Shown: positions 24,880 to 37,185 of the stretch, piece by piece
Numbering within the stretch: the first letter of the stretch is position 1
Layout of the letters: the number at the start of each line of letters is the position of its first letter
Source of the DNA: Pelodera strongyloides
Taxonomy: Eukaryota > Nematoda > Chromadorea > Rhabditida > Rhabditidae
Length of the DNA: 64,000 nucleotides
Assembly (NCBI GenBank): GCA_036852015.1
Contig: JAANDG010000021.1
Location: forward strand, 496,001 to 560,000
Direction: 5' to 3'
Translations under genes and position numbers: made by a program
Notes under the pieces: generated by a model
Database searches by the model: none
What the model was told of the DNA's origin: nothing
What the model saw: only the letters and a program-made list of their open reading frames with translations

Positions 24880-25680
24880 TTGTCGAAGCCAATGAAGCCG
24901 CGCTTCTCGACATCCTCTCCCCCTTTTTTCGCTAAAATGCAAGAATCGCTCGTGCAAACCCTTAATACAAAGGTCTCGGAGCAATCGCGACAGATCGATA
25001 GTTTGGCAAAAGATGTGTCTGGGTTAAAAAAGGTCAAAAACAATCCCCCGCAAATCATCCCAGAACCTTTCTGGATGAACCAAAGCAAAGTCTCTAAAAA
25101 TAATGAGACAGCGCGGTTTGTGGCCCAAAATGGTTATTAGAGGGATCTACTTGTATGTGCATCTGCTATGCGCAATTTTGATCAATACGCAGAAAAGAAG
25201 AACATCTTGGTTCTCGAGCAACTACCCGAAAGGGATAGAAACTCGACAAAGGAAGCTCCAAATTCGGACGAAATTGCAATGGCCAAGGAACTATGCGAGA
25301 AGGCTGATGTAGGTAACAAGTTTGTAAGAGCTTGGCATGTGCCTTCGCATCCAAATGCCATTCGTCCATTCAAGATTGAGGTAACAGATCACGGTACCCG
25401 TGACCACGTCCTTCACAACTTCAACAAAATATTCAATTCATTACGTTCCAACTGGCCTCATCCCAATTTCAGACGTACCACGGCTCGGCGTGATATGACA
25501 CGCACAGAACTCGCTATTCACAGGCAGATGCGCACGTGGGCTTACGAGGAGAATCAGAAACTCGGTGAAACTAGGTATTGGTATAACAATGATCTCGAGG
25601 TCCTAATCAACAAAAACATCCGACCTATCCAAAAACAATCTAACCACAATCAAAATTCAGGTCAGGTGTTTGTTGCTTAG
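24880..25680 (+). pseudogene. LINE ORF1, frameshifted
   Basis: Two frames in series: 24880-25137 with a heptad-like coiled coil (SLVQTLNTKVSEQSRQIDSL), and 25168-25680 with an RRM-like/C-terminal domain (KKNILVLEQLPERD, FRRTTARRDMTRTELAIHRQ, WYNNDLEVLI). Coiled coil followed by RRM and CTD is the usual plan of LINE ORF1. One frame change separates them near 25140. ORF2 of the same element starts near 25840. Confidence 0.65.
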
Positions 25681-25839
25681 GAACTCGAGGGACCAAACAA
25701 AACATCCGTGTCATTTTCTGATCATTGTACCCCAATAACTAGTCAAACGCCTCGGGAGTTATCTGTTTCTCCTTCTTTACCCTCTACGTATCAACCTGCT
25801 ATTTCGCCACCAAAGATAAGCTCGAGGGTCATTCACACA

Positions 25840-28800
25840 GGGCTTTGCTACTTAACGCAAGATCATTGATTTTGCCCAGCGAGGTCACATCTTTATATGA
25901 CAAATTGATTTCGTGTAATTATGATTTTTGTTTTATTAATGAATCATGGCTTTCTGAAAAACAACCTGTTTGTCACAGAAAGTTCATTGGTACAATGCTG
26001 TGTGTTTGTTGAATAGCAAATAAACACTAATTACAGAATGGCAAGTCGGATGACCCGAGTGCCTTTTATTTAGTGTGCATAGTGATAATATAAAAGGTGC
26101 AATATAATAAATCATAGAGAACTACATGGTAGTTAAGTAATCATTGAGTCCCCTCAACTAAGCCAGGGAACAGCTATAGGCATATATGTTGTGATGACTA
26201 ATGCGCGCGGAGAACTGTTGTAACACACAAAAGCTAAGTCAACAAGCCAACCGAGGGAAAATTACATACATTGATTGTAGAAAGGGAGAATAATTAATGG
26301 CTATTAAGATAGAACTAAAGTCACGGACACGGTTCCGTGACACTGTTGGACATTTGTCACATTGTAATTTTTTGTCGTTTCGGGTAGATAGACTTCACGG
26401 ACAGGGAGGCGGAATCTGCCTCATTTACAAGAATATTCATAATTTCTGTGAAGTTTATTCATGTTCTTATTATCATACAGCCCCTCAAGGCTCTCACTTA
26501 GATCGTTTTGAAATACTCGTATCTGATCTCCATATGAATTCAAATGAACACCATAGATTTATATTGGTTTATAGACCCCCAAACTTGAGTATTGACGGCA
26601 CGAACCATCTTATTCGGATAATCACTAAATATTTCGAGCCCAAAAATACTTCAATTTTGGGCGACTTAAATTTTCCTGTAATTAACTGGCAGTCTCAGTC
26701 ACTATCTAAAAACTGCAATATCAGTCAAATATTTTTAGATTTTACAATTAACCATAATGTGCAGCAGCTAGTAACTGAGCCTACTAGAATTACAAATCGT
26801 GGTACCCACGCAATTCTTGATGTTGTGTTAAAGGGTCAGGCCCATTTCAAATTACCCCTATTTTTGATGACTCCATCCGATTCTCCGTTTCAAATATAGT
26901 AGGCTGAATTTTTTTCCAATTTTCAGTCTCAAAATTCGCGCAGTATTCAGCAATTTACTATGGCCAGTCATACCCAACTATTTACCGCTGTTGTCACGCC
27001 CCTCCGCGCTAATTGGGCAACATGCTCTATTGGGCGTGGCAATTGCGATATTGGCCAATCAGCGCGGAGGGGCGTGACAACAGCGGTAAATAGTTGGGTA
27101 TGACTGGCCATGGTAAATTGCCGAAAACTGCGTGGATTTTGCGACTGAAAATTGGGAAAAAATTCAGCCTACAATATTTGAAACGGAGAATCCGGTGGAG
27201 TCATCAAAAATAGGGGTAATTTGAAATGGGCCTGACCCTTTAACAGACAGTGAGCGAGTTCTATCTGTTTCTGTAATTGAAAACCCAGTCACTTCCGATC
27301 ACTTTGCTGTTGATATTTATTATGATTTCCCAACCATTCCTCAAAACCCTTCTAGTTATAAATACATTGACTTCAGAAAGGCTAATTATGAGAAAATCAA
27401 TGACTATTTCCGTACGTTCAATTGGAGACAAATATCGGACAATTGTCCAAACCTACAAAGTTTTTATGACAATTTTGTTGAAATTTGCCGGTTGGCTATC
27501 AATCAATTCTGTCCAATGGTTGAACGTTCTGAAAGAAATAAGTATCGTGTAAGATTTCCACCTAATATTAAGAATTTAGAAAAAAAACTGACAAACTTGT
27601 GGAAGCTTGTCAAATGCGGCAAAGATTTATTATTACGGCAACTATACCGTAATTTGCAAAAGAAGGTCAAATATCTGAAAAAAAGGCACATAGAAAAAAC
27701 CAGTGCTATACAATCTGAGTCCTATTCAAGCATTCACAAATTTGTTAGGTTTAAATTAAAAGCAAATAACTCAATTCCAACCTTGAAAATAAATGCTAAT
27801 ACAGTACTGTTTTGTGACTTAGATAAAGCTGAGGCTTTTCGTAATGTTTTTGATGGTAATTATGCTATTGACAATAATTTGCTACCCCCGATACCTTGCG
27901 CTAATAAAAAGATTCCTATGTTTAATTTTGACTGCAACTCTGTTTTTTCTTTTGTTAGAAAGTTACCAAATAAGTTCTCGTTCAGTCTTGAAGGCCTAAA
28001 CCAATTTTTCATCAAAAAATGCGGTGTTACATTGTGCTCGCCCCTATCTATAATTCTTTCATCGTCTTTTGTTTATTCGCATATTCCCTGGCAGTGGAAG
28101 TACGGGTGTATAGTTCCAATTCACAAGAAAGGAAGCAAAAGCAATCCTGAAAACTACAGGCCAGTCACCCTTACCTCCCCTGTAGGAAGACTGATGGAGA
28201 CCATACTTGCGTCTGGTATAAGATTTGTCTTTAAAAATTCTTTTTCAAAAAGTCAATATGGTTTTTTAAAAGGCAGAAGCTGCACGACTCAGCTCTTAGA
28301 AGTAATTTCAGAGTGGCAAACTTCCTTGAAGTGTAGAAAAAAGTAGATTGCGTTTACTTTGACTACAGAAAAGCTTTCGATAAGGTTGTACACGCAAAAC
28401 TGCTTTATAAATGTAAACAATTTGGTTTTTCTAATATGCTTATTAGTTGGTTAAAGGAATTCTTAGAAAATCGTATATCTGTGGTTAAAATTGGTAATAG
28501 TTTTTCGTCTGAATTTGTTCCTATCTCAGGTGTTCCACAAGGAACGGTCCTCGGTCCTTTACTGTTCTTAATTTTTATAAATGATCTTGAATCCGTTATT
28601 CCATCAAGTGTTAAATTTGCACTATTTGCAGATGATCTGAAATTGTATGGTGAAGCCGGACCCGTCCTCCAGGAGGCGATCAATGCAGTGAGTGCGTGGT
28701 CAAGGGACTGGCAGATGCCGTTTGCAGCTGAAAAAATCAAGCTGAAAAACCTCGGACAGACCGGTCCCGGACGCGTTTACTATATTGAACGTCAGAGGAT

Positions 28801-29280
28801 CGAGCCGGTGGATCACGTAAGAGATTTAGGTATTTATGTTGATAACAAGTTGACTTTCTCGCACCATATTCATGTCAAAACTGCCCTAGCACTTCAGAGA
28901 AGTCGGCACTTGTTATCAGCATTCCCACAAGCTTCAGCTGATATATATGTTAAACTTTTTAATTGTTACGTAAGGCCCATCTTAGAATACGGCTCTGAGA
29001 TTATTGTCCTCCGGAAAAATCACGTCTTTGTCGTAGATTAGAAGCCCCACAAAGGTTTTTCTCCAAACGTGTGTGTATTAAAAAGAATATAAGATATCAG
29101 TCTTACAAATCGCGTGTAGAATATTTAAAATTAGAACCTCTATTTTTAAGGAGAAGAAAGACTGATATCCTGACCGCATTTAAGCTTTTATTTAATATTT
29201 ATGACTTTCCGTGCTTATCGCAACATTTTTTTTTATTTATTAAATACACCAAAAGGTGTGCATCCGAGGATGAAAGTTAA
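25840..29280 (+). pseudogene. LINE ORF2 (endonuclease plus reverse transcriptase), interrupted
   Basis: The endonuclease begins with LLLNARSLILPSEV and FINESWLSEKQ (25845-26000), is broken by about 350 bp of unrelated sequence (26000-26350), resumes with GQGGGICLIYKNI and SILGDLNFPVINW, and is broken again by a TTAA MITE at 26828-27243. The reverse transcriptase follows: HKKGSKSNPENYRPVTLTS, QYGFLKGRSCTTQLL, GVPQGTVLGPLLFLIFINDL and the catalytic FADDLKLYG. There is one frameshift near 28345 and a stop near 29040. The 3' tail reaches LEPLFLRRRKTDILTAFKLL. CR1/L2/Jockey-like order; incapable of autonomous movement. Confidence 0.85.
26828..27243. mobile_element. TTAA MITE, AAAGGGTCAGGCCC foldback family
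   Basis: TTAA flanks (26828-26831, 27240-27243). Arms of about 180 bp pair nearly perfectly from AAAGGGTCAGGCCCATTTC to TTGTCACGCCCCTCCGCGC near the centre. Inserted in the LINE endonuclease coding region, which resumes in order beyond it. Confidence 0.9.
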
Positions 29281-29490
29281 AAACGAACATACAGACGAAA
29301 ACAGATGACCGATTTGATTAGCAATGAGATTTGACATTCTGCATTTGGAATATTGTTGCAAAGGAATAAAGCCAGCATTTTTTGTTTGAGCAAACCTTGA
29401 ATCAATCCCTTTAGTAAATAATGTGGTATTTCCATGTTACCTTAAAAAATGAGCCACATTCACGAACAATGTTTAAGAAATAAGTATGCA

Positions 29491-29882
29491 TTTATCGTTT
29501 AAAAAGTGACCTGTTTTAGGTAGGTGTTTTTGGCTGTTCGTTCCAATCTATTGTTAAGTGGTAGTTAGTTAATTATTTATTATATTAGGAAAACGAGCGG
29601 CGACAAAAAGAGACCAATTCAGTTCTGAGCTGCGGCAACAAAACAAAAAGTGATAAATTCATAAATAATACTCTGTGAACCACTATATTTTTATTTGCCA
29701 ATTATTTATTTCTATGCAACGGGGAGCCACAAATTGCGGCTGACAAATTTCGCATTTTGTAGCTTATAGCTTATAGTTGTTAGTTTAGTGCTACTAAAAC
29801 AGAAGGGGCAGAGGTGTATATGTATATCTCAAAAGCTAAAAGAATACAAGACGCGTATCTATGCTAATGTCCTAGAAACCTT
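29491..29882. mobile_element. left half of the TIR element that hosts the Polinton
   Basis: Begins TTTATCGTTTAAAAAGTGAC. The first 235 bp or so are inverted at 58600-58837; the rest matches 40262-40641. It ends with AACCTT, the duplicated Polinton target. The right half is 58289-58837 and the unoccupied copy is 40262-41190. Confidence 0.85.
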
Positions 29883-30514
29883 ACTACTTTATCGGGCCTA
29901 AAAATCCAATTTTCCGATAATCAATCATGATTGGATTCTGAGGACCCATTGACTGTTTTTTGTATTGTACATCTGTTTGTCTGGATTGGCCCTATCTATG
30001 GGCCCTAATATATTGTTCATTAGTGTAATTAGTGTAATTAATTAATTAATTTGCATAATTTGTAATGTTTTGTAAAACACAGGTATAGTTTAAAATTTAT
30101 TAATTACTTATCACCAAAACGTAGTTTAATAGATTCAGCATTGCATGGGCCACATTGGTAGATAGTGTAAGAACCGGTTCCATTATCGTTGCGCATTACT
30201 TCCATTTTGTTCTTGCAGTCTTCACACGTATAGAATACAATCAGCTGACGAGCACAAGTTGCAACCTGACGTTTTGTCATCGACATTCTTTGCTTCTTTT
30301 TATAATCAGACCCATTTTGGGGGACCGACTCAAAATTCGAATTAGTTTCCTCTGACAACTGAGGGGGTTGTGGAGGAGGGGGGATGTAGGGTACTGTATC
30401 GTACCACATATTTGAGGGGGCACTGAGCTGTGGCGGTGCGTTTGCCATGACTGACATTTGCCAAAGCAGCCAAAAGCTTACATATCTCAAATAGTGATGG
30501 GCGTGACCACATAA
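29883..30514 (+). repeat. Polinton left terminal inverted repeat
   Basis: Inverted copy of 57657-58288 with a few differences. It contains a full copy of the zinc-ribbon ORF and, at its inner edge, the last codons and stop of the protease gene, so the TIR boundary lies inside that gene at the right end. Confidence 0.88.
30104..30448 (-). CDS. TIR-encoded zinc-ribbon protein, left copy
   Basis: 114 residues from an ATG, identical or nearly so to the right-TIR copy at 57721-58065. The N-terminus is proline-rich (PYIPPPPQPPQL), the middle is basic (KKKQRMSMTKRQ), and the C-terminal half has C-E-D-C and C-G-P-C pairs 27 residues apart, the pattern of a zinc ribbon, which suggests nucleic-acid binding (inference). 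Being inside the TIR, it exists twice per element, reading outwards at each end. Not recognised as a named Polinton protein. Confidence 0.7.
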   Translation of the reverse strand: MANAPPQLSAPSNMWYDTVPYIPPPPQPPQLSEETNSNFESVPQNGSDYKKKQRMSMTKRQVATCARQLIVFYTCEDCKNKMEVMRNDNGTGSYTIYQCGPCNAESIKLRFGDK

Positions 30515-30893
30515 AACCGGTTATTTACATATTTCGAAATAAGCATGAATTAGTATCGTTTCTTTTATTTATTCAAGGGGAGAATCAATATATAAAAAGT
30601 ATGTAAACACAAAATAATAAAAGTACTAAGCAAGAGTGCGATTATCAATAATATTTAAAAAAGTAAACCATCGTAAAAAAAAGAATATCGCAATGATTAA
30701 ATACACATTCAATTAACAATAGTATATACAATACTTTTAATAATAATACAAATATTAATTTTTCAATGTACACTTTACGTCTGTTGTTAAGTGAAGTAGG
30801 GGTTATACTTTTATACGTATGCAATCTATTTCTGATAATGGAAAATCACTTCAGGCTACATTAGTCTAGTTTTATGAAAATAAAAACACAAAT

Positions 30894-32271
30894 TTACACA
30901 CATATGTTCTCCTCTTCCTCCAACTCCTCACGAAATAGACCGTGCAGTGACACTTCCTGCAACAAATTATTCTTAACTACCGAACCAACAAAAAATTTTT
31001 GTACATATATTCAACACTTCCTTACAAAAAAAAAAATCCATCCAGAAAAATCAGAAACCATACCTCGATACTGTATCTTCGTATACAACCCAGGTGTGAA
31101 CATTCAATTACAGGAGAGTAATGTGAGACGGTATACACAGTTCTCGACTGTACTAGGGAAGGAGCTGTGGGACAGTCGCAAGTGTGAGTGTTTCCGGCAT
31201 ATCGATCTAATGGAAGAAGCGTAATCTAAAAACAAAAAACAAATATCATCTTCAAAAATAAACAACGTAAACTAACCCAGTACGTAACTTATTATATCTA
31301 CTGAAAAAAAATGAGTAAAATACCTTTCCATGGATGATTCTCTTTTCACGGTCCACTTGTACTTGACAATATCTCGTCAACCATTCGCAGACTCTTTCAT
31401 AACCGTACATATAAAGTACACGATCCATTCTCACGAATCGGGCGGATTCAATGGTACGGTGATTCGCATTGGGTACAAAGTACCCATGGTCTAAAAAAAT
31501 AATAATAGTCATAATAATAATAATAGTAATAAGAATAACAATAACAATAATTAAAAAAAAAAAAAAAGGTTAAAGCTAGGACTGTTCTTCAGGGCCCCGA
31601 AGGGGGTCCCTGAAGTCCGCTCTGTTCTACCGAAGTAGTGCGCTCCAGAGATCGGCCATCTTTGATTACGGAATGGGTGGCCAGCCCTGATCCAAGAAAC
31701 CTTCCCAAGTTTCCACCTGGTACCGTTTTTACCACCCGGTCGGTGCAACCAGCCGCGGGAATTGAACCCCGGTCGTGTGTGTGGTGAGTAGCAGCGCTAG
31801 CCACTACACCACCGGCTGGTCATATTATTCCATTCATCTCCACATTAGGAGTCACTGTGACATAATCTGTGTAACATAAGTAAGGTTCCGAGTCCAATGT
31901 CGGGTTACTTAGATCGTTCGTTGGTAGAATCATTACTGTAATAAATTACATATAGTAGCAACATTTAACTGATCCCATGTGATGGCTGCATTTGGCTGCA
32001 TATATTCGAGGGGTGTGTCCTCAAGCGGGTAGATGTACAGTATCCTGTTATTAGCATCAATAAGAAAAATTACACATCGTCACTTGTCCCAGAAGGCTAA
32101 GTGAACCTGTGTCATCATCATAGGCTCGTATTACCTAGTCAACATACATATTGGAGGTGTACCACCGCTTTGTGCCCAATTGGTAGGGGAAGTTGGGGAA
32201 GCATACAAGTAGATGCTCTTGTGAATTTCGTTGATACTTGATGAGTTGTAGTTTGTTGGATTTTTTTTCAT
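30894..32271 (-). CDS. five-exon spliced gene inside the Polinton, function unknown
   Basis: Exons 32271-32135, 32044-31950, 31490-31324, 31225-31064 and 30956-30894 (TAA). All four introns have GT/AG borders and the phases (2, 1, 0, 0) match exactly across each, giving about 207 residues. An upstream in-frame ATG at 32352 would add 27. The sequence is not repetitive: segments include SIYLYASPTSPTNWAQSGG, NHRTIESARFVRMDRVLYMY, a cysteine pair THTCDC, and an acidic tail LFREELEEEENICV. The second intron holds a SINE. It lies between the left TIR gene and the 3' end of PolB, on the PolB strand. I do not recognise it; spliced genes are not typical Polinton core genes, so it may be captured cargo. 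Confidence 0.62.
31551..31819 (-). mobile_element. tRNA-derived SINE in an intron of the Polinton cargo gene
   Basis: On the minus strand it opens ACCAGCCGGTGGTGTAGTGG (A box) with GGTTCAATTCCCGCGG (B box), then a body ending GGGGCCCTGAAGAACAGTCC, and an A-rich/AATAAT tail. Distinct from the GGCAAAG SINE family. It sits between the splice donor at 31949 and the acceptor at 31491, so it leaves the coding sequence untouched. Confidence 0.75.
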
Positions 32272-32371
32272 GTCGATAACATAGATTTTACAAAATATAT
32301 GGTCAAGTAACAAATCAAAATATGAACGAATATTAAAAACCTCATTAAACAATCAGTAGTTAAAAATGACA

Positions 32372-35300
32372 TTAATCAAACTTATAACCGTAAGGGAAAA
32401 CTTTGAAATCAACATGAATGCCTTTACAATTTCTAGCCAAATAAGTCTTGTGTGTTGAAATACTACTCACAATACCCATCTTCTTAACAATCCTATCAAA
32501 TGTAAATGAAAGAGGCTCAATAGAATCTTGTGTACCACTACAAAGAGCAATTGTCTGTTTTTCGATAGCATCAATATCTAACAAATTCTTTGTGGAATAA
32601 TTTTGTGAAATTCCTCTGAGTTTCAAAATGTGCTTATACGTATCCTTACTACTATCAACACCAGTATACTTCATTCGTAAAACATATTGTTTAGCACCAG
32701 GTGCAATTAGTTTGCACCCTTTATAATCTAAGGGTATTTCACTAGTCAGTTGACCAAGTTCACTACCGGCATGTCTCTTCAAAAAATTGGAAATAATAGG
32801 GTCATTCTCAGTAGCCAAACACATTACAGAGTCTGTATCACAATACAACACTTTTTCAGGACCCAATTCCATTAGAAGCTTAGTAAGTATGACACGAGCT
32901 CTAGAAGTAGTCACTATGCCTACAATCAAACTACCGTACTTTACGGAATGCAAAGACTCCTTTCTCTCACAACTCTTGAACATCCACACATCACTATCGT
33001 ACATTATCTCCTCACCTTGAATATCCTTGGTTGGCGAGTACCATAGATCATCCACTTGTTGACTTGTATTGCAAAATGTAACTGAACTAAGCTGAACTCT
33101 TTGGGCACACTTACCCCAAAGTGAATTTAAAAACATTTTAGCAATAAAACGCATCTCCTTACAAGGATTATCGAGCTTTTCTCGACACAAACCTACACCA
33201 TGTTTCTGCTTGAACCTTTCTATAAACTCTACCTTTTCTTCCTCACTCATATCAGGTCGCTCCCATCCAGAGCTTTCGCATTTGGTCTTAAAAAAGTTTG
33301 ACATGTAACTACCAAACAACCCACTGTTTAAAGGTTCGTCACCTTTTGCCCATGGGTGAATCGATTCCATGCCCAGACCTCGTACACCGCCACTACCCTG
33401 TACCCGTGGTCCAGTGCCATCTGTAGCTCCTCATGGTACCAGCAGTCTGTCAGGGATCGCTCATCCTCGCTGTGCTCACATTTCACATTTCCAATATTAT
33501 CTCCTTCACACTTTACTTCAGTGCAACGTCTACATAGTGGGTAAAACAAATACTCTGCGTGTCTGTATGGAAGCAGTGCAATGAAAAGGTTACGGGGTGG
33601 TAAAACTTTGCAAAAATACAATCCCTTGTATGATAGGTTTTGTACGTTTCTCCTCTCTACAACGCTGCAACCATCAACAAAAATAGTGACATCTCTACTC
33701 TTCACTGGACATGAATCACTTAGTGTAGGACTACGGTATACAGTTGGAGTGCCTAAGGGATAAGGTGTGGTGCTGCACACATATGGGTACAAACTTACGA
33801 CGTCCAAATACTTGATCTCTTCGCCTTCTTTTGGTTCGACTATAGTTCGGAAACTTTGCGTCCTACCTCCTTTGAATGCCTTGCGTGGCTCCAAAATACC
33901 TCTGCACTTGAAATTTTTCATAAATTTGTTCATCTCACTATTGGTCAAACACTCATTCTTAATCTTACATTCCCAAATACTTTTTACTCTAAAACCGGCA
34001 TCTTCCAATTTCTTTGCACGTGCTATTGTTGAACGATACAGCTCTCCAAATGGTTTATCAACCGTGGGATTTCTTACTGTAGCACGGAAGCAATTTGGAC
34101 AGCCATGAAAGTAACAACCATTTACCTCAACAGCTACCTCCTTACCGTCATAATCTACATAATAACCGTCCAATCGCAATCGTGACCCATCAGCTAGTGT
34201 AATTTCTTTCTCCCCACCATTCTCAGCGTGTCTAATTGGCCACCCTTCTCTTTTAATTAACCATTCTAGATATTTCACAGCAAGTTCGCTATAACGCTCA
34301 TTTGCTTTATAACCATTTTCAGGAAGCGCAGCAATATAGTGTTCATTATGGTAGATACGGAACGTGCTCAAACAGGCACTAGCCAAAGTCAAATCTTTGG
34401 CAAAAGGGTCATGACGGGATGCTTCAATAAAGAATTTGCGATACTTTAAACAACCTTCCATTAGTACACGCACGTCCTGCAGACAATACTTACAAATTTC
34501 CTGTTCCAAATTGAAAGGGGTTCCTTGTTCTTTCATTTCATTCAAAAATTTTATTACATCTGACCTCTCCTTTTCACTCTTTTTGGAAGCGTTAAAGTAC
34601 TGTAGTTCAGGCCATTCAGTGGAATTAAAGGGATGGGTTCACTACAAAATCACCTTGTTTTTATGCTTTACTTTGATTGTACAAAGGAAAACTTAAACAA
34701 AGAGCATAAAAAATATTCCTTGAATTATTCCCTAGGGCAGATATTAGGTAAAAAAGGTGAGTATTGATTTTTTTCCGATAAAGTTGTACTGCAAGATAAA
34801 CTAAGGAAACTAAGATATATGGCTGAAACACACTGTTTTTTCATTGTTTTATGTGAAATAAACGATGAAGACTACAGTTTATTTTGCTCAAAACAGTGTG
34901 TTTCATCCATATCTCTTAGCTTCCTTAGTTTATCTTGCAGTACAACTTTATCGGAAAAAGATCAATACTCACCTTTTTTTACCTAATATCTTCCCTAGGG
35001 AATAATTCAAGGAATATTTTTTATGCTCTTTGTTTAAGTTTTCCTATGTACAATCAAAGTAAAGCATAAAAACAAGGCGATTTTGTAGTGAACCCATCCC
35101 TTTAAGGAAATGTTCAGTGTTTGCAAAAATTGGAAAATGACCTTTTGATTCAGACAAACCAAATGTCGTAGCAAATCTCCCCAGTGGAAGGGGAATAAAA
35201 TTGCATGAATCAATAATACGTAATTTACTAATTCTTTGAACTTGTTTATCGCATGGTTTTGTAATATTCCATACACTATCAATGGCCCTACACGGTCCTT

Positions 35301-37022
35301 TACGCTTAGTGCGTTCAGTTTTCAACAGTATGATAGATTGACCATTTGTAGTCACTTTGGGAGTTATGCTCTTCTTTAACAACCAGCTTAGCAAAAAATG
35401 ATTATCAAATCTAGACCCGTTGTGTGCAAATGCCGTATATCCATTAGTTATGTCAGGTGTGAAAAAGAGCCAGGTGCAAAACTGGTCAATTACCAAATTG
35501 GGATCAAAACTTGTACTGGAGAATATCTTTGGTTCCTTTAAGCATTTACATGGACCGACAGAGGGATTCTTTGTAACATTATTAGGCCAAAACGATGAAT
35601 CACAGCATTGATCGCATACCATCATTGCAATGGCCTGTGTAACAATATGTTGAGGTCTCCATACAATGTCTCCTTGTTCATCAATGGTATTAACACTAGT
35701 CTCAAAATCATAAAAAATATAACGAAAGTTTGCTGCTCGTTTTGCCTCTTTTTCTCTCACCTCTACACTCAAGGGACCCCAACCGCATTTAGAAATTTGT
35801 CCCTATATCTCTTACAGCGCTCACAATAATAGTCTCTGCCACACACATGCTTGTTTTTTGGAATACTCCCACTGTAAAACAAAAATCCACATTCTTTACA
35901 TTTGTACCTATGACAAAGACATTTACCCTTTTTCAAGTGTGCCGAGTAACAAGTATTATTCTTAAAATCAATGTTACATTCGTCACACGTCTTTTCCTCT
36001 CCAAAAACTACAGGGCAGTCACCAAAGCTACCACAGTCTAAACATTTGTGAATACACCTCAAGTGTCTAGATTTTTCTTTGAATAATCCACCACAGTAGG
36101 GACACAAGTGTCCGAACCAGGGTCGTTGTTTTCCATTAAAGTGAGTTCGGGGTGAATCTGGCAAGAGTTCAAAATGTTTACGTATGCCATCGTACAAAAT
36201 GGGTACAATAGGTTTTAATAGCTTATCTACAGGCATGTACAATACAGCGCCTGTGAAATAGTCATACAATGCCAATCTAACAGAATCTGTGTGCTTATTC
36301 AAATGTACTAAATCAGAAATATCCATTAGTCTATTTGAGTTAACATCAAAGTTGGGCATATGTAAAGCAGCACATGCCAAGGCTCGCTCTTTTGCATATT
36401 CTTCGTCTAGCATTACACGATCAAGTTGCTTTTTACACCTGGTTACCATATGATGGGTTCCCGATTCTGTTTTGTAAGCGGAACGGGTATTCTCATATTT
36501 AACCCTGGCAACACCTCTCACTACAGCCAAGAGTAGGCAAAGGTTGTCGCCATCATTTGCAGCACCAGAAAATTGTTTAGGTCTAATTGAGATTTTGAGG
36601 GGAAGGCCCTGGTCTAGTTGTACGCCCTCAGCACTTTGCATAACTTTTTGGGTGTATGCAAATAAAGCTTGTGCCGTATTCTGCATACGGGTTCTGGGGG
36701 GTAGATAGACATACTTTTTATGTAAAACACTCATACTTCTATGCCGCATTTCGAGAGAAAATAACATTTCATCGATTGGTGTTTCAATTTTAAATTTATC
36801 AATTAACTGCTGTAAAAGTGTGTCTATTGCATTTTGAACAATGTATACAATTAATCCTACCGCAATGCTTCCCTCAATGTTCGCTAGCATTATGTGGCCA
36901 TGAAAAGTGGCAGCATTGAGTTTTGGTGAGTTTTCAATATGTAAATTCTCAAATTTGTAGAAGGATGACACATCAAAATTTGTATTAAAGGTGGAAGAAT
37001 CAAAGTCAATAGTAAAAGCCAT
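32372..37022 (-). pseudogene. Polinton protein-primed DNA polymerase B, broken
   Basis: Read leftwards in four pieces. 37022-35769: N-terminal domain and a cysteine-rich zinc-binding stretch (CPYCGGLF, CLDCGSFGDC, CKECGF). 35772-35106: 3'-5' exonuclease with IFYDFETS and NGSRFDNHF. 34624-33331: VAVEVNGCYFHGCPNCF, seen in Polinton polymerases, and palm motif A, DVVSLYPY. 33370-32372: KMFLNSLWGK (motif B) and YCDTDSV (motif C). Breaks are a one-base frameshift at about 35770 next to a G run, the TTAA MITE at 34625-35105, and another frameshift at about 33350. All catalytic motifs survive, so inactivation is recent. The polymerase would replicate the element from a terminal protein. Confidence 0.92.
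34625..35105. mobile_element. TTAA MITE inserted in PolB (AAAGGGATGGGTTCACTAC family)
   Basis: TTAA flanks at 34625-34628 and 35102-35105. Arms of about 235 bp pair nearly perfectly from AGGGATGGGTTCACTACAAA inward. Polymerase coding sequence abuts both sides and is in compatible frame across one copy of TTAA, so the MITE arrived after the Polinton. Confidence 0.93.
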
Positions 37023-37185
37023 AAGTAAAGATCGTACAGTGGTAACCGCACTTTTTAATTTTTTTATTGTCAGAGTTGCCTTTTAAAGGCAAGGGGCGGG
37101 GCTTATTTTTTACCATAATAGCTACTGTTGAAGCTTAGCTTACCAACCAGTCATATATTCATTTTCACAGTTGTTTCGACGTGCC

